This document shows, piece by piece, positions 31,501 through 43,500 of a stretch of 64,000 nt of DNA. Both the position numbers and the translations under genes were made by a program. The DNA is taken from contig BTPG01000005.1 in assembly GCA_036245525.1 (NCBI GenBank), positions 126,183,725 through 126,247,724 on the forward strand. The letters are read 5' to 3'. Source of the DNA: Semisulcospira habei (lineage: Eukaryota > Mollusca > Gastropoda > Semisulcospiridae). Numbering within the stretch: the stretch's first letter is position 1; every line of letters starts with the position of its first letter. The notes beneath the pieces were generated by a model that did not search any database, had not been told where the DNA came from, and saw nothing but the letters and a program-made list of their open reading frames with translations.

Positions 31501-34500
31501 GCGTCACTGATAAACCCGTACGAAGGCTAAAAGTCAAGTCGCACTCCCACCAAGTTCACAAAGTCACGTGCGGAAGCCAACCACAAGGTCACTGGCGAAG
31601 CTCACTGAAAGTCAAAGCCGGGCCGAACCGGACGGCGCTCAGTTCGAACACAGTAGTCCACAACTACGCGTAGGAGAGAAGTCAACGAAGTAGAGAGTCC
31701 AAGGCTATGAAAAACCTTCAAAGTCGAAGGCCAAAAAACTATCAAACTCTGGTAGAAAAAGTTTCCGAACGGAGTAAGGCAAAAACTCGACCGTCCACGG
31801 TCGAGCTATGAGTGAAACTGACAGGGTCGCCCTACGAATGCCGGGATAGGGTAGTAAGGGGAGGCGACCCGGGGCCCCGGTGCGTGGATCCCCGGTGTCT
31901 CCTCCCCAGTTGTGTGGGTTACACAACTTTTTGGCTGAAATCTATAGGCAATTGAGTGTATTCCAGATAGTAATGCCATCGGTAATGTATTTTGAAAAAA
32001 CAAATGTGCTTACTGTCCTATGAAGGCTACATTATAGATTAGGAGACAGATCAATCATATTAGTTCAAGGGTGGTGCCAGAATAGCTTGGCACCAGAATA
32101 GTATGGCACCTCAGGCGCCAAGCTATCCTGGTACCACCCTTGAACTATCAGTCAAATTTATTTCAAGCAATGGGTGTATCAGGATGAAAAGGGTTAAGTG
32201 AAACATTAACACTCCTAAACATATCTATTCTACAACTATTTGGCACATGCAAAAAATTCCCAACAAAAAAAGGAACCTGCTTAACACATTTCTGACTAAG
32301 CAATTTTTATTATTTTTTTATTTTTTGGGAGGGGGGGGGGGGGGGGATTTTTTTGCATTTAACACACATTTCTGTTCTGATTTTTTTATGAGGTACATGA
32401 TACAAATGTGTGTTGGCTGGTAATTTGGACAAATACTTTTTAATCGAATCTATAACATATATGTTCCCAATGCATTCTTATAACTCTGTTAGCAGCAGTT
32501 TTTGACACACTAAAAGCTAAATGGTTAACCATGAAGCATATAGCACAATTATGTGCTGGCATATGATTTTGGACATTACACTTACAATGTCAAGCTGTAA
32601 TATCCAAAGCCACAGACCAGCATGCAAATGATCTCAATTCACACCAAAATAATCTCCAGTGTTCTTCATGTGACTGCCAAAATCTGATAGCACTCTTTAC
32701 CTCCAAAAAGATCTTGAGTGCCCTGTCAATGTACTTGTTGCCCTCGATGATGGCAGCCTCACCAGACAGCTCAGGTCCCCCGCCACATGCCTCCCAGCTC
32801 TCCATGTTGAACGCAAGCTTCATCAAGCTCATTGCCAGCTTAAACTGAAGTATAGACAGTACAATTTAACCTTTTGCATGTCAGCAGCGGTTTTAGCCAC
32901 GATGATTCCTGTAGAAATCACAACAAAAATCGCTACCAACACACAAAGGGTTAACCACCTTGCACATGCAGCCATTGGTACTGTGTATACTGTACACAGT
33001 ACCAATGGCTGCATCCACATGGGGGTTAACCGTCAGTAGTTGTTCTTGTCACAATGATTCCTGCATGAATCATTGTGACAAACACCACTACTGAATGCCA
33101 TGCGGTTAAATTTAATGTTTTGTGAATGTTTCTTGATAAATGATGCGCAATGCAGGCATATATAAAGGCACATTTATGTCAACAATATACTTTAGTATTA
33201 TCTTAGTTCAAGTTATTATGTCTTGCTTGTGTGTTTGTGTGAGCGAAAGAGCATTTTCCATTTTATGCTTGTCCAGAGTTGCCAACACCACCTTTTTTTT
33301 CAGTAGTCAAAATTTAGAATATCAGTAGTTTTATGACAATTTCAGTAGTCAATGCGCGTCGCTGCAATGCATTACTAATGTAACTTTACACAAACACAAG
33401 CAAAGGCAGGCAGAATACACGACCTTTAATGACATAAAAAACACTGACATACTTGGAAAAGACTTTATCAGCACAGCAGCTTCATGACATACTTGCAATG
33501 CTGGACAAGCACAAGCTTCAATCTGGAGATCACTTAGACAGGGCAGTTTTGGTTGCTGCCTTACATTTCTTCAACACGTTATCTGACAGTTTAGTTTCAT
33601 AGCAGGGCACACCCTGCATGTTGGTCTTGAGAATAAGCGCAGCCTCAAGTTGCTCAGGGCCCAGCAAGGATCGCTTCACTATGATTTGCTGTAGCACTGT
33701 CTAAAGACGGTTTTCATTTTGGCGGTATGGCGAAGACAGACGTCGATGAGATTCAAAACGCAGTTTATCGAAGAACAAATCTTAATTAACTGATGTCTTT
33801 CTGGCAAACGGTGTGAACGGGGTTGTAGGTCAAAGCATGCACATTTTGATTGGTTGCATTCCAACCGGCTTTACAATGATTGGTTCAAAGCCTAACACAC
33901 GCCGGAAGCTGTGATCAGTAACACGTAGTTGGGTGACCGTGACCTTGACTCGATTGGTAGCCTAAACGGTAGCCACAGGCGCTCAACGAACCTTAAAACT
34001 TTTTACTATTGTTGATTTTTGCTTTTCCGTAGTATATTTAATACTTCCGTACTTCCATAGTAACACGTCGACTTCCATAGTAAACTACAGAAATTCTGTA
34101 GTGGTTGGCAACTCCGCTTGTCGCTTATGGGTAATAAAGTTTATTCATTTCAATTTCAACATAGTTGCTTGTTCACTCCTTCTTTCCAGTTCTGTCGTCA
34201 TTAGTTATGGCAGATTTTCAAAATGGTTATGCCAATGTTTAAACCATTGATAAAAATAATATTCACCGATATTCTCTTTCCCTCTCTCTTTCTCTCTCTA
34301 TCTAACCTTGATCCTCTCTTCCTCTCTCTTTCTCTCTCCAGCCTTTAACCCATTTAACTTCACAGGCGCATTTCCAAAGTTTTGGAGGTGTCACTTAAAG
34401 ACTATGTGCCAGCTGAAAGAGATGGATTGACCAAAATAATCCAAGGGTAGTGCCAGAGTAGCTTGCGCGTATAGACACCAAGTTCATCTGGCACTACCCT

Positions 34501-37500
34501 TGAATTATCATGGTCAATCCATCTCCTACTGTAGGACATTGTGGCTAAAAGGGTTAACTATCATGGCCATGGCCATTCATATACTGCTATAATGTTGTAA
34601 TCGTGTTAGGCACACATGAACACTTTGGCTGTCAGTAGAGCTTTTTGTCATGATGATTCCTGCAGGAGTCATTGCAAAAAAACGTACTACCGACAGCCCA
34701 AAGGCTAACTAAAAGAGTATTTACAGCTGTAGAACTAAAGTTACAACTCAGAAATGCCTACAAACCTTGTGATAATTGCCAGGCAAAGACTTTCTAATGG
34801 TGATGGACTTGCGGCCATAGTATATCGTCTTCCTCAGGTCTGGCAGCTGACTAGGTGACACAAAGTCATTCAGCTTCAGTTTCTGAAAACAGGCAGTTGA
34901 AAATTTTGATGGAAATGGCACATAAACTGCTATTGAAAGCCAAAGGGTTAACTCATTCGAGGCATGCCACATGCGGATACACAGTAAATAATTGAGTATC
35001 CATAGGCATCACATCTCAAATGAGTTAACAGGTGATGCAATTAAGGTCCTACAGGCTTTCTGTTAACGGAAAATTATCCGTATTTGATGGACAAATTTTG
35101 ACAGGGATGGAAAAAATGGAAGGGCGTCCGTCCCCAGGAAGGACAAATCTTTAGAAAAAAATGAACGTATCCCGACTGTTTAACTCATTCTACCCCAGAC
35201 ACACCACAGCAAGATAAGGATCGACCATGATAGTTCAAGGGTGATGCCAGAATAGCTTGGCGCCTATGGGCGCCAAGCTATTCTGGCATCACCCTTGAAC
35301 CGTCATGGTCGATCTGTGTCCTGCACTGCAATGCAGTCTTCAGAGGACAATGGCAAAATTTGGGGATTTCGGTGATGGGGTAGAATGAGTTAAAGTATGC
35401 GACGGACTTTAGAGTGCCTAATTTTAAATCCTAGCGGAAAGCCTGGTCCTGTTTTTGATTTTGTCCCGGATGATTTCTGCAGGACGAGAACTGATTCTGA
35501 CAGCCAAAGGGTTAACAACCCATTTAGCCCCAAGTCCCTACAGCAGGAGATGGATGGACCATGATAATTCAAGGGTAGTGCCAAGTTTGCTTGGTGCCAA
35601 GCTAACCTGGCACTACCCTTGAATTATCATGGTCCATCCATCTCCTGCAACTGGTACAGTCATTAAGTAACACCTCCAAAATTTGAGAAATGGGACCTTG
35701 GGGCTTAAAAGGGTCAAAGCGGATTGAACTGATCGAAAAGTGACTTACCTCATCGTAGATCTCAGACATGAGTGCATAGAGCTCAACCATGCGGTGTGGC
35801 CTCGCCCCTAACTCTTTCTCCTCGATCTTCATGGCCGTCTTCAACAGTTCTAGTGCTTCATAGTGCTTCCCAGCCTGGATGCTGTTGCAGAAAACACAGA
35901 ACAGTTTTAGTACATGAAACACACTTGCATTAACTCATTTAGCCCCAACGCCCTACAGCAGGAGGTAGATTGACCATGACCGGTAGTGCCTGATTAGCTT
36001 GGCGCCTGATGGCGCCAAGCTAATCTGGCACTACCCTTGAATTGCCATGGTTGATCCATCTCCTGCCTCCTGCAACTGATACATAGTCTTTAAGTGATAC
36101 CCCCCCCCCCCCCCCCCCCCCAAATTTCATGAATGCAGTCTTGGGGCTAAATGGGTCAAGTGTTGTAAACACAACACTGTTTTGTTTGTTTCCTCGAAAA
36201 ACATTACCGATGGCATATGGAAGTAGCACTTAACCTATCAATTTCAGCCCAGGGATCGTTGTGTACAGCAACGCCACTGGGAACCACCCGAGAGAGCTGT
36301 ACCAACATCCCTGAGTAGCTTCCCTTCACTGAGTAGCTTCCCTTTCCTCATACGGGTAAGTGCATAGCGTCACCAGATTCGCGCTTAGCTTCCTGCAAGC
36401 AGGTTGTCTTCAGCCTACGGCTCCCTTTTTCTACGAAAGAAACTTGATTAAAACTTGATCTTGACATGTCGAGGTAAGGCCTCGGGTACTGCCCCGGCCA
36501 GGAATCCAGCAACTTACCGGATCGGCCGCGGCACTGCCCTGTGGATATTTGGCTCGTACTTAAAAAAATTTGCAGCGCGTTCGTGTCCGACCACGTGGCC
36601 TGTTGTGTTCTTCTTTCCTCATACCTCTCCTCTGTTTGTTGCAGTATGAAAGTTCAGACGTGCCGGCGATGTGGCCCACTGACTCGAACTCCATCTGCCT
36701 GTCGTGTTCCGGCTGCTCTTCTTCTCGGACTTGCAACGTGTGTGCCACGTGGCAGGAGCTCCAATGGTCGCAGTTATGGGGGTTTTACCGCAGGGAACGA
36801 CCTGCTACCCCCCAGAACCCACCCTCGCAGCTGGGTAGTCTGTCCACCAGGAACACCGTACTGCTACTACGCCTCATGGCATCACCGCACCGGCCCACGG
36901 CGTGCATTGTCTGATATCATGGTGTCCGTGACCAGCTCGGCCCAGCTGCCATCTCAGCGCCTGGTCTTCTCACCCACTATGCCCCCCCCCCCCCCCCCCC
37001 CCCCACTCTCTGACAGTTCGTGGACTTGGGAGCGCGGTGCCACCCCTCCCCTCTGGACGTACCGGCCGAGGTGAGAGGCGCCCCAGCATACAGCGGCAAC
37101 GCAACCGAGCCATGGTGGTCAGCACGCACGTGAGTAAATGCCGTTTTTGTCTATTCTTTCCTCCACATGACCTTCCACCACGGTTACGAGTACCGCGACT
37201 CGGCACCTTCGGTCGCCCTCTCCCTTGGTTGCTCAGCGAGTATGACTTTCTCCACGGCCCGCTAGGTCTCGGCGGCTGTCCGGTCCCCTTCCATGGACCC
37301 TCCCTTTGCTTCCTCATTGCGGCTCCCCTTCTCCAGGGAACGCCTCTCCTGCCTGCGCCATTTCTCTCCTCGTCGTTCCGGAGGGGTTCGCACCCCCCTC
37401 CCCCCTCTTTTCGCCATTTCGTGAAAATTCGCGGGACAATTACCGCTCACGCTCCACACTCACTTGTTCTGAGATAGGCACCTTCCATCCTCATGATGTT

Positions 37501-40500
37501 CATCTGGATAGGGGAGGCTCGCGTCTTGCTGGGCCCGGTCCCTCCCTCCGACGCCGACCTCCATCGACTTCTCCTCCACCCTGAGACGACTTGGCGACAA
37601 GCACTTTTTCCTCGGACTTTCGCTGGTTGGAGGAATATGATCTTACCTTTCGGCAGCGCTGATATAATGGACACTCGCCTTTCTTCCTCTGTCCCTTCCA
37701 GCGGTGGACTTGGACACGGAACCCCTAGCGGGTGGTAAGTCAACAGTTCGTCGACACATGCCTCCCGGCCTTGATACTATGGCGGTTCACATCCAGAATT
37801 CCCTCACGTGTTCCGGTTTTCTGGAGCTGGCGACGCAGGCTATCGTTCATTGCACTCGGCGGTCCGGGCGCTACAGCGACTCCTAGTTACAGGATATCCG
37901 CTCCATCACCATGGTGGCCAATCGGGCAGCTTACCACGCCTCTGCCAACGCTTGACGGGCACGGTAAATTGTGATCTGATGCACCGTGACAGCCTCCTTA
38001 GATGTTGTCCCAGCTTACCTCCCTCTGTAAAGACACAACTTCGCCAGCCCCCCGTTGGTGGATCTCAGCTCTTCGGCCCAAAGTGGCGGCAAGTGAAGGA
38101 ATCCTCCAAGGACCTGTGGCCCAGCACCCCTAGAAATGACCACCGTCGCTTTTCCCCCTCCCGCAGTACGGGGGGGGTCACGCCCTGCGGTTCCCCAGAC
38201 CCGCCTTACAGTGCCCAGCCGGGACCGCTTCCAGGTTTGGTCGACAGCCACATTTCGGTCACCCCCGTGCGGCCCCATCCTCTTCCACCCCCAACTGGTC
38301 CCGGGATTCTCGGCGGCCCGGGAGTGGCCGGATCCACTGATGCCATCTCGGCCCCCACCGACGCCTGTTGTGTCTCCAGTCGGCGGGAGATTAGCACTTC
38401 ACAGCGACGTGTGGCGGTCATTGCTGCCGGACGACCCTTGGATACTTTCTGTAGTCATGGACAGACTGTGCCTGACGTTCCAGCGACCCCCTCCGCTCCG
38501 ACGCTCGCCCTTGTGGACACGGTCCCCAGTAGACCCGCTCAGAGCGGCCACGCTTCGGGCCGAGATCGCAGCCCTACTCTGAAAGGCCGCCACGGAGGTA
38601 GTAGCAATTCACGATTTGCCAGCCTTCTACAGCTGCCTCTTCGTCGTGCCGAAGCCGGGCGGCAGATGGCGCCCCATCATCAACTTGTCAGCGCTCAACA
38701 AGTTTATCTCGGCCCCCCCCCCCCCCCCCCCCCCCATTCCGCATGGAGACCGCGCGGACGCTACGGGCCGCCGTCCAGCCCCTGGACTTTGCAAGTCAGT
38801 CTCGATCTAGCAGACGGTTACTTCCATGTCCCGATCCACCCATTGTCGCGACGCTTCCTCCGCTTGCTTTCGACAGACAGGTTTTTCAGTTCCGCGCCGT
38901 CTCTTTCGGACTCAACCTCAGCCCCTGGGTCTTCACGAGACTTATGGATGCCGTCATGGCCAGGGCCCGTCGGTCATCCTCCAGCCCCTCATCCAACTAC
39001 TTGGACGATCTTCTATTCCGGAACCAGGACTCTGCCGCCCTCGAGAGGGACAGGGATTCGCTGCTGGGTCGCCTTCTGCGCCTCGGTTTCCAGTTCAACG
39101 AAGGGAAGTCAGACTTCTTGCCGTCTCGTCGATTCGTTCACCTGGGAATGGAATTTCTGACCGATTTAAACAACGTGCGGTTACCCAAGCCCCACGTCCA
39201 GAAGTTTTACGGACCTTTCCCGATTTGTGTACCTTGCCGTCTCGGTGTCAGCCCGGACTTGATTCCAGCTTCTGGGTCTCATGAGCGCAGCGACGGATCT
39301 CCTGCCCCTCGGCAGGCAGTACACGCGACCTCTCCAGCTTCATCTGCTGATGCACTGGCGCCCCTCCTTGGGCGACCTCACCACTTTGATTCCGGTTCCT
39401 CCTCTTGATCAGGACCCATCTGCTCCGTTGGATGGACCCAGAGTGGCTCTGGATGGTTGTTCCGCTGTACTCACCCCCGCCTCTGCTTTCCCTCTGCACG
39501 GACGCCAGCCGCGCGGGTTGGGGTGCTCATCTCCTGCCGAGCTTTGCTTCGATTTCGGGTCAGTGGCCGCAGAGCCTCGGGGACAAGCACATCAACTGGC
39601 TGGAACTTCAGGCCTTCTGGCTAGCTCTCCGTCACTGGGAATCTCGGCTCCAGGGCCAAGACGTGTTAGTGCTGTCCGACAACTGGACGGTGGTTTCGTA
39701 CATCCAGAAGATGGGAGGAACGCACTGGCTGCCTCTTTGCATGCTCCTGTACCAGTTGATGTTTTGGTGCCGGGACCGCGGGATCTCTATCAAGGCTCGC
39801 CACATACCAGGACACCTGAACGTGTTGGCGGACTCCCTATCCAGTTGGGGCCAGCCCATCCCCGAGTGGTCCCTCAGCCCGGAGATTTTCAAGATGATAT
39901 GTGCCCGCTGGGAGACTCCCTCAAACGACTTGTTCGCGACGAGGTGGAACAGACAGCTACCGGTCTTCGTGTCCCCCATTCCGGATCCCCTTGCTTGGGG
40001 CATGGACGCCCGGTCCATTCCTGGGGACGACCTCGTGGCCTACGCCTATCCACCCATGGTTCTGATCCCCAAGATCATTCAGAAGCTCCGGGGGTGCAAC
40101 GCGGTCCTCCTCCTGGTCGCTCCATTCAGCTGGGCCAAGAGCTGGACAACTGACCTGTTAAGCCTCGCCATGGAGCCCCCCCCATGATGCTTCCGTCGCC
40201 TCGCACGATGTTGAAACAGCCCCGACAAGCCCTCTTCCACCTGTGCCCGGAGAGGCTAGCCTTACACGCTTGGCGGTTGTGCGGGCGGCCTTCGCGGCGC
40301 GAGGTTACTCACATGCAGCGGTGGAAGCTATCGCTGCAGTACGCAGACCCTCCACCCGCAGAGTGTACAAAGGGAAGTGGCGTGTCCTCCAGTCCTGGTG
40401 CGCAACTCGACGCCTTTCTCCCACGACGCTGACTATGCCGCACCTGGCCAAGTTCTTCTTAAGGCTTTTTGAGGACCAGCAATTGGCGCCCATCACCTTC

Positions 40501-43500
40501 CGGGGTTATCTGGCTATGATCGCCGACACATACCGACACTTGAGGCGTAACGACCCAGGCGCGCGCAAGGATCTTTCGGACCTGATGGCCCATTTTGAGA
40601 TCCGTCTTCCGGTTCCGCGGTGCCTCGCTGGGGCCTTCCCTGGGTGCTCACGTGGCTCAACTCTGAGCGCTTTGAGCCCTTGTCCCTGGCCCGACTGGCC
40701 GATGTTACCAGGAAGACTTGCTTTCTTCTTGCACTCGGTACAGCAGCACGAGTTGGCGAACTGCATGCCCTCTCCATAGAATCCGCCTGCCTGCAGTTCA
40801 GGATGGATGGCTCCGTGCAACTCCTCACAAACCCGCCTTTTCTTGCCAAGAATAGGCTCCCCTCAGCCAGGGCACAGGTGATCAACCTCCGGTCGCTGCC
40901 GGATACTTTCCAGTCCCAGGAGTCCCGCCAACAGGACCCTTTCCGGGCCTTAAAGATATACCTCCGCAGGATGAAACCTTTCCGGAGAGGCCGATCCCGC
41001 CTTTTTCTGCCCTTGTATCGTGGCAGGACGGATATTACTGCGCAAACTATCTCTTCATGGTTGCGGTGGGTCACCCGCTCCGCTTATGAGGACCTCTCCC
41101 CGCAGGGGCCAAGTGGATGTGAATTCGGGCGCACAAAGTCAGAGCTGTCTTGACCAGCCTCGCCTTCGACCGCAACTGCGCATTAAGGGACATTGTCGCC
41201 GCAGTAGGATGGAGAGCAGAATCCACTTTTGACCGTTTCTATCTGCGTGACTTCTCAAGCCAGCGGGACAACCTGGCCCTGGTGGGCGTCGTCTTGGCGG
41301 CTCAACACTCCCTACCGGCACCCCAGGCGCCTTAGATAACGCTTAGCTGAAATTGTGAGGTGTTGATCCCTGCTTTTTCACTAATGCATCCGCAGTGGCA
41401 GGGTAATTGGCGGCGCCCTCCTCCTTTTCGTTATTCTTCCATATAGTAATGCCATCGGTAATGTTTTTCGAGAAAACAAATGTATTTTTTTCTAAAATGC
41501 ATTTTTTCAAGAAAATACTTACCTATGGCATTACTCGGAGGGCCCTCCCACCTTCCCTGCTCACCGCCAGTAAGCAAAGAGCGAAACTGGTGACGCTACG
41601 CATTTACCCGTATGAGGTAAGGGAAGCTACTCAGTGAAGGGAAGCTACTCAGAGATGTTGGTACAGCTCACTCGGGTGGTTCCCCGGTGGCGTTGCTGCG
41701 CACAACGATCCCTGGGCTGAAATTGATAGGCTAAGTGCTACTTCCATATAGTAATGCCATTGTTAAGTATTCTCTCGAAAAAATACATTTTAGAGAAAAA
41801 TTCATTTTTCTTTAAAAGGTATTTTTTCGAAAAATACTTACCGATGACATGACTGAATGGAAGTGTCTACTACTTACTCATTCTAGCCTAAGAGCCAGTT
41901 GTGTTAAGACACAACCCGGGAGGCACTCGGGGAACCCCGAGGGGACCAAGAGTTGTCTCCCTATACCCACCACCCGGAAGCCGGGTACCCATAATCCCTC
42001 AGTCAGGATACTTGGCGCACGAGCGGCAAGCGGGGCAGGTGGGAGGGTCGTTTGAGTCATGTCATCGGTAAGTATTTTTCGAAAAAATACCTTTTAAAGA
42101 AAAATGAATTTGTTTCTTCAAAAACATTACCGATGACATGACTGAATGGAAGAATTGCGAACAGGAGGTGGGTGCCGCGCTCCAGCACACCTTAGGGCCC
42201 AAGGGCCGTCCTCCCTAACGCAAACTCCCGACGACCCTAGGTAGGTGAATACCTACGGCGCTGAGGCGCCAGGAGGGAGTTGTGCCCCCCGCAAAAAGGC
42301 CTCCACCAGAGCGAGGAGTCTCTCTGGCCTGGCAGAGCTCTGCAATCGAGGCGGGCGAAGTCATCCTGCCCGCCAGCCTCCAGTAGCCACGAAGTGCAAG
42401 ACAGTACAGTCCCTGACGAATGTGACGTTCGTGGCCCTGCAAGTGCCTTGATAACGTACCTGTAGCCTCTAACCTCCCTGAGGGAGGGGTCCTGTAATTC
42501 AGAACGTATGACTGAGCTTAACCAGGAAGAACGTCCGGCATGTAGCGTCAGTGCTGCCGGAACCGGCAAAGAGGCGAGCGCGTCCGAAGCGAACGGCTAT
42601 GTCGTAGGCACCCGTGAGGCTTGTACAGGGATTTGCTACGTGGTCTCCTGGTGGAATAGCGCCCCGTAAGCGGGCGCAAGGTGAACCTGTGGACCAAGGC
42701 GCGGCGGTCCAGGTAAGGTATGGTCCGAGAGGAGCTGTACGTAATTGTTCCCTCGAACTGTAGGCAGACAGGGTGAGGCGTAGCTCCTGAAGCTCGTTAA
42801 CCAATCCACCACGGCAACATCCCTCAGGCGCCGTATGGCTGCAAGGGCAAGACGTAGCATTCGATGACTCCTCCCGAGGGGAGTCGACAGGAGGCTCCGG
42901 ACGAGCGCGTGTAAGTCTCTCCGACCCGGGCTCTGAGGAGAGGCGGGTTCCTGCCGGCAAGTGGACCCCCAGCAGGATCCCGGCGGCTTACTTGGAGACG
43001 AGTGGGTACCGAGATTGTACGTGGGACGTCGCCAAGCGCGACTCTCTGAACTGGGCTCTGTGAGGCGAGTTCTCTGCTTCTCAAAAGCTGTGTCCGGGCT
43101 CGCTCCGTCCGGGTAGCGGCCTCGGTCAAGGCCCCATCCTGTGCCCCAAGTCCACTGAAAACGTAGGATCATCCTGGTCTCATGCGCCGATCCTCCGAAG
43201 GTGTCCTGGTGTATTCCGTGTGTAGCCACTGGTCCCACCGGGGAAGACTGGCCCAGATCTACCGTCGGTCCAGGTAGCGTCACGCACGGAGGGAGATGAA
43301 GTTCTTTCCCCAAGCACCAGGGTAGGGAGTATGCACTGGTCGGAGGATCGCCAGCTGCCCTGATCCTGGAAGAACACCTCCGCTGTCGCGTAGCCGAAGA
43401 GGAGAAGCTCCTGTGACCTATCCTTCCCCCCACGAGCAGAAGAAGCAGGCCTAGTAGTCCGCGTCAGATCCAAGCTAAGCACGCTCTTGTCCGCGAAGTC

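Larger units (their letters stand above)
29306..31501 (-). pseudogene. DIRS-1 gag-like region (broken, with insertion)
   Basis: The N-terminal frame (31,499-31,044) begins MASPVLKSGRICGDFQWP and keeps CLPCSGCSSDRTCDVCDEW, a Cys/His zinc-binding module whose first Cys is lost. An Arg/Pro/Ser-rich part built of ~155-base tandem repeats (30,310-30,900) follows. The conserved C-terminal part (EASRLIAKFLPP, KSLPQPAGFRDLTDAFS) lies at 29.3-29.6 kb after a 386-base insertion. DIRS gag-like proteins are poorly conserved, so the name rests on position. Confidence 0.7.
25171..32006 (-). mobile_element. DIRS-type retrotransposon, element 1 (full length, 6.8 kb)
   Basis: Coding runs right to left: gag-like (31.5-29.3 kb), RT and RNase H (29.1-27.1), tyrosine recombinase (26.7-25.6). 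Inverted terminal repeats lie at about 25,212-25,388 and 31,805-31,982 and look nearly identical. Between the left ITR and the coding region, 25,424-25,520 is an internal complementary region: the complement of the left outer end (GAAAAATACTTACCGATGGC) followed by that of the right outer end (GCCATCGGTAATGTATTTTG). This ITR/ICR plan with a tyrosine recombinase defines DIRS elements. No separate methyltransferase domain was seen. Frameshifts and an altered RT box make it inactive. It lies in a TPR gene intron, same strand as the gene. Confidence 0.9.
36185..41802 (+). mobile_element. DIRS-type retrotransposon, element 2 (plus strand)
   Basis: Coding runs left to right: gag-like zinc module (~36.65 kb), RT (38.6-39.2), RNase H (39.4-40.0), tyrosine recombinase (40.25-41.33). 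ITRs lie at about 36,206-36,385 and 41,577-41,757, with a few differences. The ICR is at 41,435-41,540. The right end meets element 3 directly at ~41,801. It lies in the 16.6 kb TPR intron, opposite in strand to the gene and to the other DIRS copies. Many frameshifts and two long C runs mark it as dead. Confidence 0.88.
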
